From NCBI GenBank assembly GCA_017445585.1, contig JAFSTX010000042.1:1-64000 (forward strand): a stretch of DNA of 64,000 bases, read 5' to 3'. Positions 8,953-17,640 of the stretch are shown here, piece after piece. Under the pieces are notes generated by a model. That model was not told the DNA's origin and made no database searches. It saw only the letters and a list, made by a program, of their open reading frames with translations. The translations under genes and the position numbers were made by a program. How positions within the stretch are numbered: the stretch's first letter is position 1; the number at the start of each line of letters is the position of its first letter. Origin of the DNA: Lachnospiraceae bacterium. Lineage in GTDB: Bacteria; Bacillota; Clostridia; Lachnospirales; Lachnospiraceae.

Positions 8953-9837
8953 CTATTCGGCCTGCACCTTTTCAGCGGCTTCCTCCGCCTCGGCCACAGT
9001 CTCCTTGACCTCGGCAGCTGCATCTTCCGCAGCCTTTTCAGCCTCCTGCACAGCAGCGGCTGCATCGTCCGCAGCTTTTTCCGCCTCCGCAGAAGCATCT
9101 TTCGCGGCTGCCTCTGCCTGTGCGGCTGCATTTGCCTGCTGATTCTTGATGTACTCCTCGATTGCGCGCTGACGTATCAGCTCCTCATCGGCCTGGGTGA
9201 TCTGCTTTTTGCCCTCGTTCTTTATAGCGAGGAACTTGCGGATGAATACGATCAGTTCAAACAGGAAGAAAAGCACCAGCGGGATAACTATCACTACCAG
9301 GAAGCCTGTAGGAGTCTGAAGGAAGGAAAGGAACTTGCCCAGCGAAGGGATCTTCGTGCCGTTCCATTTGCATACGACCGCGCCAGGAAGCACAGTGTCG
9401 GTATCCTCGATAGGATTGTTATCACCTTTTGTGACATAACCGGTGACCGCACCGGAAGCATCTTTCTCGACCTCTATGATCCTGTGGGTGTTCAGATCTC
9501 TGTATCCGTCGCCGTTGAGGTCATCGACAGCAAAGGTAATAACATCCTCCACATTAAGCTGCATGGCCTCCGTATCGTCGACCTTCTCGCCGATGATGAT
9601 GTCGCCCGCCTTAAAGGTAGGGAACATGGAATCGGTCTGCACATTCAGGATCGTTGTGGCTCCGATGGAAGGGACGTTGTAGCTGCTGGAGGTCTGGGCA
9701 AAAGCCAGGACCGTGATCAGCGCGCAAAACGCGACAAATATCCAAAGGATGACGTTACCTATGATGCCGAGAACTTTCCTCGCACCGGATTTCTGTTTTT
9801 TATCTGCGCCTTCCAGCAATTCTTTTTCTTCTGACAT
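8953..9837 (-). CDS. SipW-type (ER-type) signal peptidase I, copy 2
   Basis: A 294-residue S26B-type signal peptidase. Catalytic S70 (QTDSMFP) and H118 (LNTHRI) with TKGDNN (D139) give the Ser-His arrangement of SipW. Transmembrane helices are at about residues 21-47 and 178-198. The last about 70 residues form an Ala/Glu/Lys-rich, probably coiled-coil cytosolic tail (repeated AEKAAEDAAAEV-like segments), unusual for a signal peptidase and possibly a docking site for the AAA+ complex. It is transcribed from its own promoter (9930-9957) and closed by a terminator. The presence of two SipW paralogs in about 5 kb suggests different substrates or a heteromeric complex. Confidence 0.9.
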   Translation of the reverse strand: MSEEKELLEGADKKQKSGARKVLGIIGNVILWIFVAFCALITVLAFAQTSSSYNVPSIGATTILNVQTDSMFPTFKAGDIIIGEKVDDTEAMQLNVEDVITFAVDDLNGDGYRDLNTHRIIEVEKDASGAVTGYVTKGDNNPIEDTDTVLPGAVVCKWNGTKIPSLGKFLSFLQTPTGFLVVIVIPLVLFFLFELIVFIRKFLAIKNEGKKQITQADEELIRQRAIEEYIKNQQANAAAQAEAAAKDASAEAEKAADDAAAAVQEAEKAAEDAAAEVKETVAEAEEAAEKVQAE

Positions 9838-9929
9838 ATTTATGATCCTCTCACCTTTTCAGGTCATAACACGGCATTCCGGCTCTTTTGACAATACAAT
9901 ATGAGCCATGTTACTAATAGCCTCAGTTT

Positions 9930-9957
9930 ATTATACATTTTTTCACTCAAATGTAAA
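9930..9957 (-). promoter_or_regulatory. Sigma-A-type promoter of the second SipW-type gene
   Basis: Minus-strand TTTACA (9952-9957), a 16-bp spacer and TATAAT (9930-9935) precede the gene by about 95 bp. The surrounding 9840-10080 is AT-rich and contains no other gene. Confidence 0.75.
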
Positions 9958-9967
9958 TATTTTTCAG

Positions 9968-9990
9968 CAAAAAAACGGCACAAAACCGTG
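9968..9990 (-). terminator. Weak terminator candidate after the DUF2442 gene
   Basis: On the minus strand a short CACGG/CCGT-type hairpin with a TTTTG loop is followed by a seven-T run. It lies downstream of the small DUF2442 gene; the stem is short, so this is tentative. Confidence 0.4.
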
Positions 9991-10082
9991 TAAAAATGTC
10001 ATAAAAACTCGGCCTGCTTATTATGCACTTCAGTCTGCAGATATAATTACTGAAGCCAGCCAGGATATCCCGAATATAATTA

Positions 10083-10382
10083 TCAACAAACAAAATCGTC
10101 CGTCTCTATCTCGTAGCTATGCTCAAAGATGTAATCCGGCGAGCAATCTATTTCCCCATCCTTCCATGTAGGGATTCCGTATTCGATCTTGCAGTCCCTA
10201 AATACAGTGCTTTCCTTTAACGGCTCAAATGCCTCTCCATCAAGTGATGCCGCATCAAAGACTCTTGTCTCTCCGTTCTCGAAAGTAACAAGCATGATCA
10301 TATCACGCAGTATTTTGACGGAAGCGATCTTGTGTGATCCGCCATATCCGGATCCATAAACAAAACCATCTCTGAAAAACAT
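10083..10382 (-). CDS. DUF2442-family small protein
   Basis: A 99-residue protein resembling the DUF2442 family: the pattern VTFENGETRVFDAASLDGEAFEPLKE, then PTWKDGEIDCSPDYIFEHS, is typical. Members are small cytosolic proteins of unknown function, often found beside DUF4160 proteins or toxin-antitoxin genes; no DUF4160 partner is present here. An adequate ribosome binding site (GTAGGTGACAGACT) precedes the ATG. It is oriented with the giant surface-protein gene but is separated from it by a terminator-like hairpin. The cluster around it may be coincidental. Confidence 0.75.
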   Translation of the reverse strand: MFFRDGFVYGSGYGGSHKIASVKILRDMIMLVTFENGETRVFDAASLDGEAFEPLKESTVFRDCKIEYGIPTWKDGEIDCSPDYIFEHSYEIETDDFVC

Positions 10383-10473
10383 AGTCTGTCACCTACTTTA
10401 ACGGTTCAACCTTATCAAACGGTTTATTCTGAACAGCGTTATTCCATGCGGCATATAACCCGTCCTCTTTTAC

Positions 10474-10505
10474 CAAAACCGCCGCCGGGAGCCCCGGACG
10501 GCGGT
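10474..10505 (-). terminator. Terminator after the giant surface-protein gene
   Basis: On the minus strand ACCGCCG pairs with CGGCGGT, with additional pairing of CCGGGG/CCCGG-type bases inside, followed by TTTTGGT. It lies 20 bp after the stop of the giant gene. The T run is short, so efficiency is uncertain. Confidence 0.65.
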
Positions 10506-10526
10506 AATGGTCCGCACTGCAGCCCG

Positions 10527-13500
10527 TTACTGGACGGTCACTTCTCTCCTGCCGGTCACGGAGAATGCAGTGGTATTCATCGTATAATCAAAGTTGGTAT
10601 CCAGCGTCGTTACGTAGACGTCGTAGGTGCCTGCAGTGCCGCCGATGACAACGTCGTACTTGCCTGCGGCCGTGCTGTCCTCGTCACCGGTCTGGCGCAC
10701 AGCGTCAAAGACGGTGTACTCCACGGTACGATCGCCCTCGGTCACGGAAACGGTCTGCTCCGTAGCCACCAGATTCAGGCTGCCGTCACGCGTGACGGTA
10801 TGGGTAAGGCCCATGCCCTCGACGTTGTATTCCAGTATAACAGCTGCCGGCGCAGGCTCCGCGCCCGTATAGTCCGTCGGGATCAGAGAATGCCCGTCAT
10901 AAGCCGGAGCGGGGCTGGTAGTCACCGTAGTGGTAGTGCCGGAGATCGACGTCGTGGCGACGTTCTGGACGACCTCGGTAGAGGTGGCTCCGTTCTGCGT
11001 GGTCTGGGTGGTCACGGTAGTAGTCGTTATCGTTCCTCCCGCGGAATTGGCATCCAGCGAGGTAACCGTCTCGGTGATCGTTTCCGTGCCGGTAACGTTG
11101 ATCGTCGCCGGGCTGCCCGAGCTGTTCGTCACGACAAGTGTCGCATCGGCGGGGACGTTCTTTGCGGCATATCCGGTCAGCAGCGCATCCGTATTTGTCA
11201 CGGTCAGGGTCTTGTCCTGACTCATCGCAAAGGTCGTAGTACCCGCAGACGCCGCCGTCGGAAGCGACAGGAATACGGACTTGGACGGATCCAGCGAGCC
11301 CTCGGTATCAAAGAGAACAGAGTCGGCCGCATCCACGAAAGCAACGCCCTTCGGATAGTCAAGCGCCACGGTGGAGACGCGCGTCGTCTCGGTAGTGGTC
11401 GTCCTGATGCTGAAGTCCGCGTTTGCCGCGATATCCAGATAGATCAGATATGCTCCGTCACCGTCAGCGGACCCGAGCGCGAACTCTCCCGCATCCAGCG
11501 GTACTTCGAAGTAGTAGACGGAGTTCATGGTGAGGTTGCGCCTGTTTCTGATAACAGCCGTATCAAAGATCTGGGCGTAGCCCGAAGGCAGCGAGCTGCC
11601 GGCCAGCGTGCCGTCCGAATTATAGTAATTTGTATCGCCCACGTAGCTGTATACGTAGTTGTGGGTGCTGTCTCCGTCGCCGTAGATCCCCGCAAGCTCT
11701 TTGATCGCGGTTATATTCTGATCGGAGTCGCGCAGTACGTGGTGCAGCGAGAAGAAGCTCTGGGTACCGTTCGATCCGCTGAAATACGTACCTGCCATAA
11801 AGGTCACACGCCCCTTTGTCGCGACGTTGAAATCTATGGAGTCCTGAGGCATGGCATAATCAGTGTAGGTCGTTCCGTTGATCACGGCCTTTGGAACCGT
11901 GACGGTATCCGCCGCACTGATCTGGGCCTGCATAAAGTGCATGCCGTAGACGTAAGTCTCGTCGCGCAGCAAATCGTTGACCTCAGCAGAAACCTTTTCG
12001 TACTGGGTAGTAAGCTGGTTGCCTATACCGTACTGGGTGATGGTCTGCTGGGTGCCGTTTACTATGGTATATACGCGCCCGTTATTCAGTACGCCGTTCG
12101 CCAGGGACGCGCGGATACTCGCCCAGTTGCCCGCGGCGTTTTTATTGTAGCGCGATACGCGGATATCACCGGGAGGCGCCGAATCGGTGCTGCCGCCGCT
12201 GATAACGTATCCGGTATTCGTCGAAGCAGGCGCCGTATGGCCCTGATTCCACGCCAGCGGATAGTAGGTAGGATAAGTATTGATATCGACCGATTCAGTA
12301 GTGTCGTCCGTCGTGGTATATTCGAGCGGGTCAGAAGCTTTGTTGGAGGCAACTGCTGTCTCTACAGACGTGTCAAAGAGGGAGTCGCCCTCGATGGCGG
12401 CTGAGGCGGAGATATCGAGGTACATGAGGTAGGCGCCGTTTTTGTTAGCAACCGAACCAAGTGCGTATTCGCCGGCGTTTACAGGGATTTCGTAATAATA
12501 CAGCCTTTCATCAACAAAATCAGAACCCGGATTTGTCAGCCAGGCCATATCAAAAATCATACTGCCTCTCGAAGCGTTACTCGAATAAGTCCCGTCCGAA
12601 TACTTATATATATAATCATCACTGCTAATAAGGGGAGCATATATCTCAGCTATCTGTTTGATAGCATATGCAGTATTTGACGTCCTTATTATGTGAGAAA
12701 GCGAGAAAAATGCATCATTGTTTTCAAAATAGGTTCCGGCAAAGAAATTAATATATCCCTTTGTCTTAAGATTAAAATCTATGCAATCACTGGGAACGTG
12801 ATAATTTGTTAAACTGCTGTCTCCGTTAATCGTAGCGTTCGGTATTATTACATCTGATGCCCCAACAGTTGCGTCCATAAAATGAAGCCCGTATATTGCA
12901 CCTTTTCCGGATGACAAGACCGTATCAAGGCTATCACGAGCACTCGCGTACTTCTGGAGTCCATAACTTTCCGCCGCAGAATTGCTGTTAAAACTCTGAA
13001 GACCATTTGACCTTGCCGTACGGGTATATACGGTCATACTATCTTTGTCATAGCTGGAGGTATAATACTTTAAACTAGCCGTTCCCCAGCTTCTTAATGC
13101 TACTGCAGCTGCCTGGTTTGTCAATATCCAGGAAGTTGTGGAGCTATCATACCCTAGATACAGATTCCCAGAATGAAGAGTGTAACCTGTTCCAGACAGC
13201 GCTGTCGATGAAACCCAGACAGTAGACGGAGTGGTTGAAACTACAATTTCTCCATCCACAATATTGGCATAATACCTGACATAATTCAGCACAGTGGTCA
13301 GGTAGCCGCTTGTCTCCGTACCATCTGACAGAAACCAATACGAAGCAACTCTGTCAGTATTTGTTGTGCTCTGTGAGGAATACCTGAGTACTTTGATCCC
13401 TGTCAGATCAGGAGTTAGCCCCAAACGATACGATGTTGCACCGTTTCTAGTAATCAAATACCCTGTCACATTTTCTGTCGTAATCGTTCCATTGTATGAG

Positions 13501-15953
13501 GCTGATAAATTGTCCAATTCGTAAGCGGAAACTCTTATATCTCCCGACTGACGCGGATTATTAGTAAACTGCTGATACTCTGAACCGCTTACAATATAAC
13601 CTGTATTGACCGAAAGTGGTTCAAATGTATCATCTACTAAAAGCGGAAAAGCTGTAGGAAGAGATCCTGAATAGCTACCCGACTCCCCAAACAGATATAT
13701 ATATTTATAGTTGTTGGGCAGATTACTATCAGAATACAAACTAAACGTAAAACTACCCTTGTTACCACCATTAATTGCTCTAAGATAGGTAGTAGTTCCG
13801 CTAACAAAGGATTTATCTGAGTCACGTATCGTCAAAAGTCTGCTATGAAGTGCAAGCATATCTATACTTCCGCCCCAGTCATTGCCCGGACCGCCTACAT
13901 AATAAGTAGTCGTTGACCAGCCCTCGGCTGCATCATATACCAGTGCCCTGCCTTCGTTCTCTCCCACCATCGTATATATCTTCGCCTTTTCGCTGCCGGA
14001 GGCGTCCACGTTGTTCCACACGGTGGGCGTAGCGGGATTAGCCTCGACGGTAAGAGTGCCGACGGAGTCACACATCAGATAGTAGGTTGTACCGTTATAT
14101 TCTGTGGTCAGGGTATAGTCGGTTGACGCGCTCTTTACCCAGGGAAGGGCCGAAGCCTTTACGGTATCAGAGATCGCGGCGGGGCTGCCTGATATAGTCA
14201 GGTAATGCGTGCCGGTGCTCTCCGTGATGAGATTCGTTTCTTTTCTGATCAGCTGCCAGAAGCCGTCCTTGTAGCACAGATACCACTGTCCGCTGTAGAT
14301 CTCGTCCGTGCCGATGGTCCAGGCGGTAGTGCCGGCAGGTGCAGCAGCGTCTTCAGCCAGTGCGCCGCTCGATCCGAGCGTGTTGTCGGCTGATTTAACC
14401 ATATAATATTTGCTGACGGTATCGCCGCTCTGGATGATGGTGTAGATGTTGCCGCCGTCTATTACCCATTTGGTCGCGTTTGCCTCCAGCGTCGCGTTGC
14501 CGAAGGTCGTCCCGTTAAAGGTCAGGTAATTTGTCCCGCTGTAGATATAAACTGCGGGCTTTTCATATTCGTAGATATGATGGACTTCCTGCGTCCTGGT
14601 AGCGGTGGTCTCTTCGCCGTAGAGGTACACAAAGTCCGTGGTGTCGTCTCTCTGTACGATGGAGTATGAAGCTATAACATCGCCGTTGTCATCGACCTCG
14701 GTGACCTTTATGGGGTACGTCAGGCTGCCGGTGCCGCCCTGTACGGTGACGGAGAGAGGCGCGGTGCCATTGCCTGTCACGACGTCTGTTATCGTTCCAT
14801 CAGCATGATGCGTGCGGGTGATCGCGCTCGCGTAAGTAGCGCTTGTATTTGTAGTCGTGGTATAGACACTGCGAAGGTCATTGTACATCGAGCGCATATC
14901 CACGCTGGCGCCCCAGTTGTTGCCCTGCTCGGGCGTGGCGCCGCCACCGCCGCCGCTGGAGATCGCCTGCGGATCGTAGACCTGTACGGTCGTTACTTCA
15001 TTTACCTGTTTGAAAGGCTCGGTGCAGTAGCCGACCGCGCCGTAATCGGTAAGATTTGTCGTGCCTACGCCGGCCACGGAGGCAGTTGCTCCGCTCACGA
15101 GGGTGCCGCCCACGACACGCACATTTTCCATGGTGCCGTTTACGTATCCTGCGGCTATGCCGGCCAGAGACTCGGTAGTCTGGGTCTTTATTTCGGCGTT
15201 CTGAAGGACCACGTCGCGCACTTCGATAGCGGCACTGCTGTAGGTGACGGAGTTTCCGCCTATGGTGACGGTGCCGTCGCTGGTTCCGTCAGCCTCTCCC
15301 ACTATGCCGAAAAAGCCCACGATCTTTGCGGGATCGGTGAGCGAGCCGCCACTCAGCGCCTGCTCGGGAACGTTGACCGCGGTAGCAGTACCGCCGGAAA
15401 GAGAGGTGTTTTGAAGGTCATTGACATTATTTGAGATCTTAAGACCCTTGATCGTATATCCGTTGCCGTTGAAATTGCCGAGGAAAGGATTCTCCTCGGT
15501 GCCGACGGGAGGCAGCGTCAGACCGGCGTATTCTCCCGTAGTCAGATCGATATCGCTCGTCAGGACAAAGTAGGTCTGCTTCAGAGCGCCGTTTTCGGTC
15601 TGATTGAAATATCCGAGATACTGCAGCCAGGCGAAGTTATAGAGCTGGATGGCATTGTCGATCTGATAAGGGCCATCGCTGTTGCCGCCGTCGTATGCAT
15701 AGGAGGGGTACTTGGTACCGGGCTCCTTGTAATCGGTTTTTGTCGTGCCGTCGTCAGGCGCGCTTCCGTCGCCGCCGTTGAAGTAGAAGGCGTGTGCCGC
15801 GCCGGATACGGTTACGAGATCCACCACGTCCTCGACCTTTGCAAACCACGCCAGTGAGCCGGTGCCGATAAGCACCGCCACGATCAGGAAGAGAAGCGAG
15901 ATGATGAATCTCGGCCTCGGAAGTATTAATTTTCTGCGTTCTTCTCTGCTCAT
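10527..15953 (-). CDS. Giant (1808-residue) secreted/surface protein with SipW-type N-terminus and duplicated modules
   Basis: The N-terminus is basic, then hydrophobic (residues about 15-37), and runs into SLAWFAKVEDVVDLVTVSGAA, like the AWFS/WFAN junction of the neighbouring TasA-like proteins, so SipW-type processing is likely. Residues about 130-175 contain a GLUG-like beta-strand motif (NFNGNGYTIKGLKISNN). Two paralogous modules follow: one has CIDFNLKTKGYINFFAGTYF then EYALGSVANKNGAYLMYLDI, the other SIDFNVATKGRVTFMAGTYF then EFALGSADGDGAYLIYLDI. The body is Thr/Ser/Gly-rich, as in bacterial adhesins. No LPxTG motif, LysM repeat or C-terminal helix is seen, so anchoring is unexplained. 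It lies 127 bp downstream of the 275-residue protein, under the same c-di-GMP riboswitch. The segment 12480-13920 is clearly AT-richer than the rest of the gene. Confidence 0.85.
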   Translation of the reverse strand: MSREERRKLILPRPRFIISLLFLIVAVLIGTGSLAWFAKVEDVVDLVTVSGAAHAFYFNGGDGSAPDDGTTKTDYKEPGTKYPSYAYDGGNSDGPYQIDNAIQLYNFAWLQYLGYFNQTENGALKQTYFVLTSDIDLTTGEYAGLTLPPVGTEENPFLGNFNGNGYTIKGLKISNNVNDLQNTSLSGGTATAVNVPEQALSGGSLTDPAKIVGFFGIVGEADGTSDGTVTIGGNSVTYSSAAIEVRDVVLQNAEIKTQTTESLAGIAAGYVNGTMENVRVVGGTLVSGATASVAGVGTTNLTDYGAVGYCTEPFKQVNEVTTVQVYDPQAISSGGGGGATPEQGNNWGASVDMRSMYNDLRSVYTTTTNTSATYASAITRTHHADGTITDVVTGNGTAPLSVTVQGGTGSLTYPIKVTEVDDNGDVIASYSIVQRDDTTDFVYLYGEETTATRTQEVHHIYEYEKPAVYIYSGTNYLTFNGTTFGNATLEANATKWVIDGGNIYTIIQSGDTVSKYYMVKSADNTLGSSGALAEDAAAPAGTTAWTIGTDEIYSGQWYLCYKDGFWQLIRKETNLITESTGTHYLTISGSPAAISDTVKASALPWVKSASTDYTLTTEYNGTTYYLMCDSVGTLTVEANPATPTVWNNVDASGSEKAKIYTMVGENEGRALVYDAAEGWSTTTYYVGGPGNDWGGSIDMLALHSRLLTIRDSDKSFVSGTTTYLRAINGGNKGSFTFSLYSDSNLPNNYKYIYLFGESGSYSGSLPTAFPLLVDDTFEPLSVNTGYIVSGSEYQQFTNNPRQSGDIRVSAYELDNLSASYNGTITTENVTGYLITRNGATSYRLGLTPDLTGIKVLRYSSQSTTNTDRVASYWFLSDGTETSGYLTTVLNYVRYYANIVDGEIVVSTTPSTVWVSSTALSGTGYTLHSGNLYLGYDSSTTSWILTNQAAAVALRSWGTASLKYYTSSYDKDSMTVYTRTARSNGLQSFNSNSAAESYGLQKYASARDSLDTVLSSGKGAIYGLHFMDATVGASDVIIPNATINGDSSLTNYHVPSDCIDFNLKTKGYINFFAGTYFENNDAFFSLSHIIRTSNTAYAIKQIAEIYAPLISSDDYIYKYSDGTYSSNASRGSMIFDMAWLTNPGSDFVDERLYYYEIPVNAGEYALGSVANKNGAYLMYLDISASAAIEGDSLFDTSVETAVASNKASDPLEYTTTDDTTESVDINTYPTYYPLAWNQGHTAPASTNTGYVISGGSTDSAPPGDIRVSRYNKNAAGNWASIRASLANGVLNNGRVYTIVNGTQQTITQYGIGNQLTTQYEKVSAEVNDLLRDETYVYGMHFMQAQISAADTVTVPKAVINGTTYTDYAMPQDSIDFNVATKGRVTFMAGTYFSGSNGTQSFFSLHHVLRDSDQNITAIKELAGIYGDGDSTHNYVYSYVGDTNYYNSDGTLAGSSLPSGYAQIFDTAVIRNRRNLTMNSVYYFEVPLDAGEFALGSADGDGAYLIYLDIAANADFSIRTTTTETTRVSTVALDYPKGVAFVDAADSVLFDTEGSLDPSKSVFLSLPTAASAGTTTFAMSQDKTLTVTNTDALLTGYAAKNVPADATLVVTNSSGSPATINVTGTETITETVTSLDANSAGGTITTTTVTTQTTQNGATSTEVVQNVATTSISGTTTTVTTSPAPAYDGHSLIPTDYTGAEPAPAAVILEYNVEGMGLTHTVTRDGSLNLVATEQTVSVTEGDRTVEYTVFDAVRQTGDEDSTAAGKYDVVIGGTAGTYDVYVTTLDTNFDYTMNTTAFSVTGRREVTVQ

Positions 15954-16080
15954 TTGATCTGCTGTCCGTATATCTTATGTCTGTAATATCAGGCGTTTAT
16001 ATCTGTCGTATAGCCCTCTTCCGCACCGCTTCCGCTGTCAGCCGCCGCAGCTTTGGTCGTTTTCATGCGCCGCCCTATCC

Positions 16081-16908
16081 TCAGTCTTCTATCCTCAGGT
16101 ACTCGATGTCATTTTCAAGTCTGAAGATGTTACTTTCGGTGGATCCGACGGAAACCACGTGCTGCTTCAGGTAATCCGACATGAGAGCGTCGTCGTAGGT
16201 AAGGTAGAAATACACATACATTGTGCTGGCGCCGGTGTGCATAAAGGCAAAATTCAGGTCATCGATCTTTGAGTACCCGCCCTGCGAGAGCGTCGTAAAT
16301 GTGTTGCCCGCAACGCCCTTACCGGCTCCGCTCTTGAAATAAGTCTCTACGTCATTGTAGACGTCCTCGGGATTGACCGTCCCGGAATAGGTCGCCTTCA
16401 TATATGCCCCCGAGAAGTCCGCCTCGGTGCAGGGCTGGAGCCTGAGCACGCTGGTGATATAGCTGGGAAGCGCCTCACCCGAGGAGGGAAGCGCCGTGCC
16501 GTCCTTGCTGAGCAGCCTCTTCATATCGAGGTGGAATACCTGTCCCGCCGAGTATACGCCGCCGGTCAGCTTTACACGCAGGACCATGGGTGTATACGTA
16601 TTTCTGTCGACGAAGATGGTGTCATGTTCGTTCATCTGGAGCCCGTCCGTACCGAAGAAGGCAAACGAAAGCCTGTCCAGATCGTATTTGACAGCGTCCA
16701 TGAAAATGCTCGCGCGTCTGTCGGCGTCGGTGGTGACGTTCATTCCGGAGCCGCTTACATCACGGTTATTTGCAAACCAGCCAAGGGACTTGTTGAAGAG
16801 CAGCACAAAGGCCAGTATCACGGCCACTGCAAGCACGATAAGCACAGCAAGCCTCGGTGCCAGCTGTGCAATGCCTCGTATTTTGTTCTCTGCTGTAGTC
16901 TTAGCCAT
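16081..16908 (-). CDS. WFxN-type (camelysin/TasA-like) membrane or secreted protein, first gene of the riboswitch operon
   Basis: A 275-residue protein with a basic start, a long hydrophobic helix at residues about 17-40 and the sequence LGWFANNRDVSGSGMNVTTDA directly after it. That hydrophobic core followed by WFxN..V..N resembles SipW-dependent signal peptides of the TasA/camelysin kind. The rest is probably an extracellular beta-sandwich. I see no enzyme motif. It begins the operon that also encodes the giant surface protein, 127 bp downstream. Upstream lies a consensus promoter, a c-di-GMP-I riboswitch and a terminator hairpin, so expression should depend on c-di-GMP. The ribosome binding site is weak (TAAGG very close to the ATG). 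A minor subunit or anchor for the giant protein is plausible (inference). Confidence 0.75.
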   Translation of the reverse strand: MAKTTAENKIRGIAQLAPRLAVLIVLAVAVILAFVLLFNKSLGWFANNRDVSGSGMNVTTDADRRASIFMDAVKYDLDRLSFAFFGTDGLQMNEHDTIFVDRNTYTPMVLRVKLTGGVYSAGQVFHLDMKRLLSKDGTALPSSGEALPSYITSVLRLQPCTEADFSGAYMKATYSGTVNPEDVYNDVETYFKSGAGKGVAGNTFTTLSQGGYSKIDDLNFAFMHTGASTMYVYFYLTYDDALMSDYLKQHVVSVGSTESNIFRLENDIEYLRIED

Positions 16909-16983
16909 GCCTTATATCGAATGTCCCGATGATGTCGCCCGGATCTCGCCGGACTGCGTATCATACTTAATCCGTCGGATGTC

Positions 16984-17022
16984 CGAAAACACAAAAGACA
17001 GCCAGTAATGCAACTGGCTGCC
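16984..17022 (-). terminator. Riboswitch-controlled terminator upstream of the 275-residue protein
   Basis: Minus-strand CAGCCAG (in 17014-17020) pairs with CTGGCTG (16999-17005) across an 8-base loop, followed by TCTTTTGTGTTTT. The 5' arm is part of the conserved 3' strand of the c-di-GMP-I aptamer, so aptamer folding and termination exclude each other. Confidence 0.8.
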
Positions 17023-17093
17023 TTAAATATCAGGGCCCTATAGCTTTGCGTCACCGCCTTTCGACGGCTTTGCCTTTTAATACTTCTTAAACT
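17008..17093 (-). promoter_or_regulatory. Cyclic-di-GMP-I (GEMM-I) riboswitch, copy 2
   Basis: The transcript reads GGCAAAGCCGTCGAAAGGCGG, then TGACGCAAAGCTATAGGGCCC and later GGCAGCCAGTTGCAT. This is the GEMM-I pattern: a GCAAA..C start, a P2 hairpin capped by GAAA, the GACGCAAAGC linker, a P3 arm with the tetraloop receptor and a GGCAGCCAG 3' strand. Its 3' strand overlaps the terminator arm, so ligand binding is predicted to allow read-through (ON switch) into the 275-residue and giant surface-protein genes. The ON direction is inferred; the class assignment rests on recognised conserved bases. Confidence 0.9.
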
Positions 17094-17099
17094 GAGTGT

Positions 17100-17128
17100 A
17101 TTATAAAGAAAAGCAGCCTGACTGTCAA
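17100..17128 (-). promoter_or_regulatory. Consensus sigma-A promoter of the giant-protein operon
   Basis: Minus-strand TTGACA (17123-17128), a 17-bp spacer and TATAAT (17100-17105) form a perfect consensus promoter. The predicted start is near 17093, directly at the 5' edge of the riboswitch. The strength of the promoter implies that regulation is left to the riboswitch. Confidence 0.92.
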
Positions 17129-17323
17129 TATTTTACCGGGATTTTTTTCCATTTATGTCAGGTTTTTTTTCATGTTTTCCGTACTTCTTCTATTCCGTTT
17201 CTGATCTGCATTGGTGTCCCGTTCGGAGCGCATGTCTCCGATGCAGCTGACGAACCAGGCAAGCGTCCGAAAAAATCCGGTTATCTGGTAACGCCGCGCA
17301 CCGCAATTCACTCAAAGGAACAC

Positions 17324-17372
17324 AAAAGTAGGATAAGTATATCAAATAAGCTGTTCTTATCCTACTTTTTTT
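17324..17372. repeat. TAGGATAA hairpin repeat, copy R1
   Basis: A 14-bp inverted repeat (AAAAGTAGGATAAG / CTTATCCTACTTTT) around an 18-base loop. It is one of four related elements in 17324-19051. It is flanked by A and T runs, so it could act as a bidirectional terminator. The 12-base string AATTCACTCAAA occurs just upstream, as it does near copy R4. The rest of 17129-17640 holds no gene that I can see. Confidence 0.8.
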
Positions 17373-17499
17373 CTCAGAGGCCATTTAATTCAGCCAGATA
17401 AGTCTTCTTTTCTCTATGAACTTAACAGAAAACCCGGAGAAATATGGTAAGTTTCACCGAATCAAAGATCTGATCCGGCTTCTCAAGTGCTTTGAATAC

Positions 17500-17548
17500 A
17501 AAAAAATAGGATAAACATCTTAAAAAACTGATGACTTATCCTATTTTT
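17500..17548. repeat. TAGGATAA hairpin repeat, copy R2
   Basis: AAAATAGGATAA (within 17500-17514) pairs with TTATCCTATTTT (within 17536-17548) around an A-rich loop of about 21 bases. Same design as R1, R3 and R4. It lies 93 bp beyond the 3' end of the nuclease-like gene. Confidence 0.8.
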
Positions 17549-17640
17549 CCGGAATTGGCTCCGAAATCAGCTCAGTGGAAGATGAATTAAGCAGAGCCGG
17601 TAATCGTAAGTACGACTGAAAATGCAGATTGCAGCTGATG

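Noticed and set aside
10527-10620. LPxTG sorting signal at the end of the giant protein
   Set aside because: The C-terminus (TMNTTAFSVTGRREVTVQ) has no LPxTG motif and no hydrophobic helix.
12260-12280. GTAGGATAAG in the giant gene as a fifth hairpin repeat
   Set aside because: No complementary arm follows; it is a chance match within coding sequence.
10446-12404. Open frame of 652 codons on the plus strand
   Set aside because: It is the antisense shadow of the giant surface-protein gene; no ribosome binding site, unnatural composition (many Arg/His/Gly).
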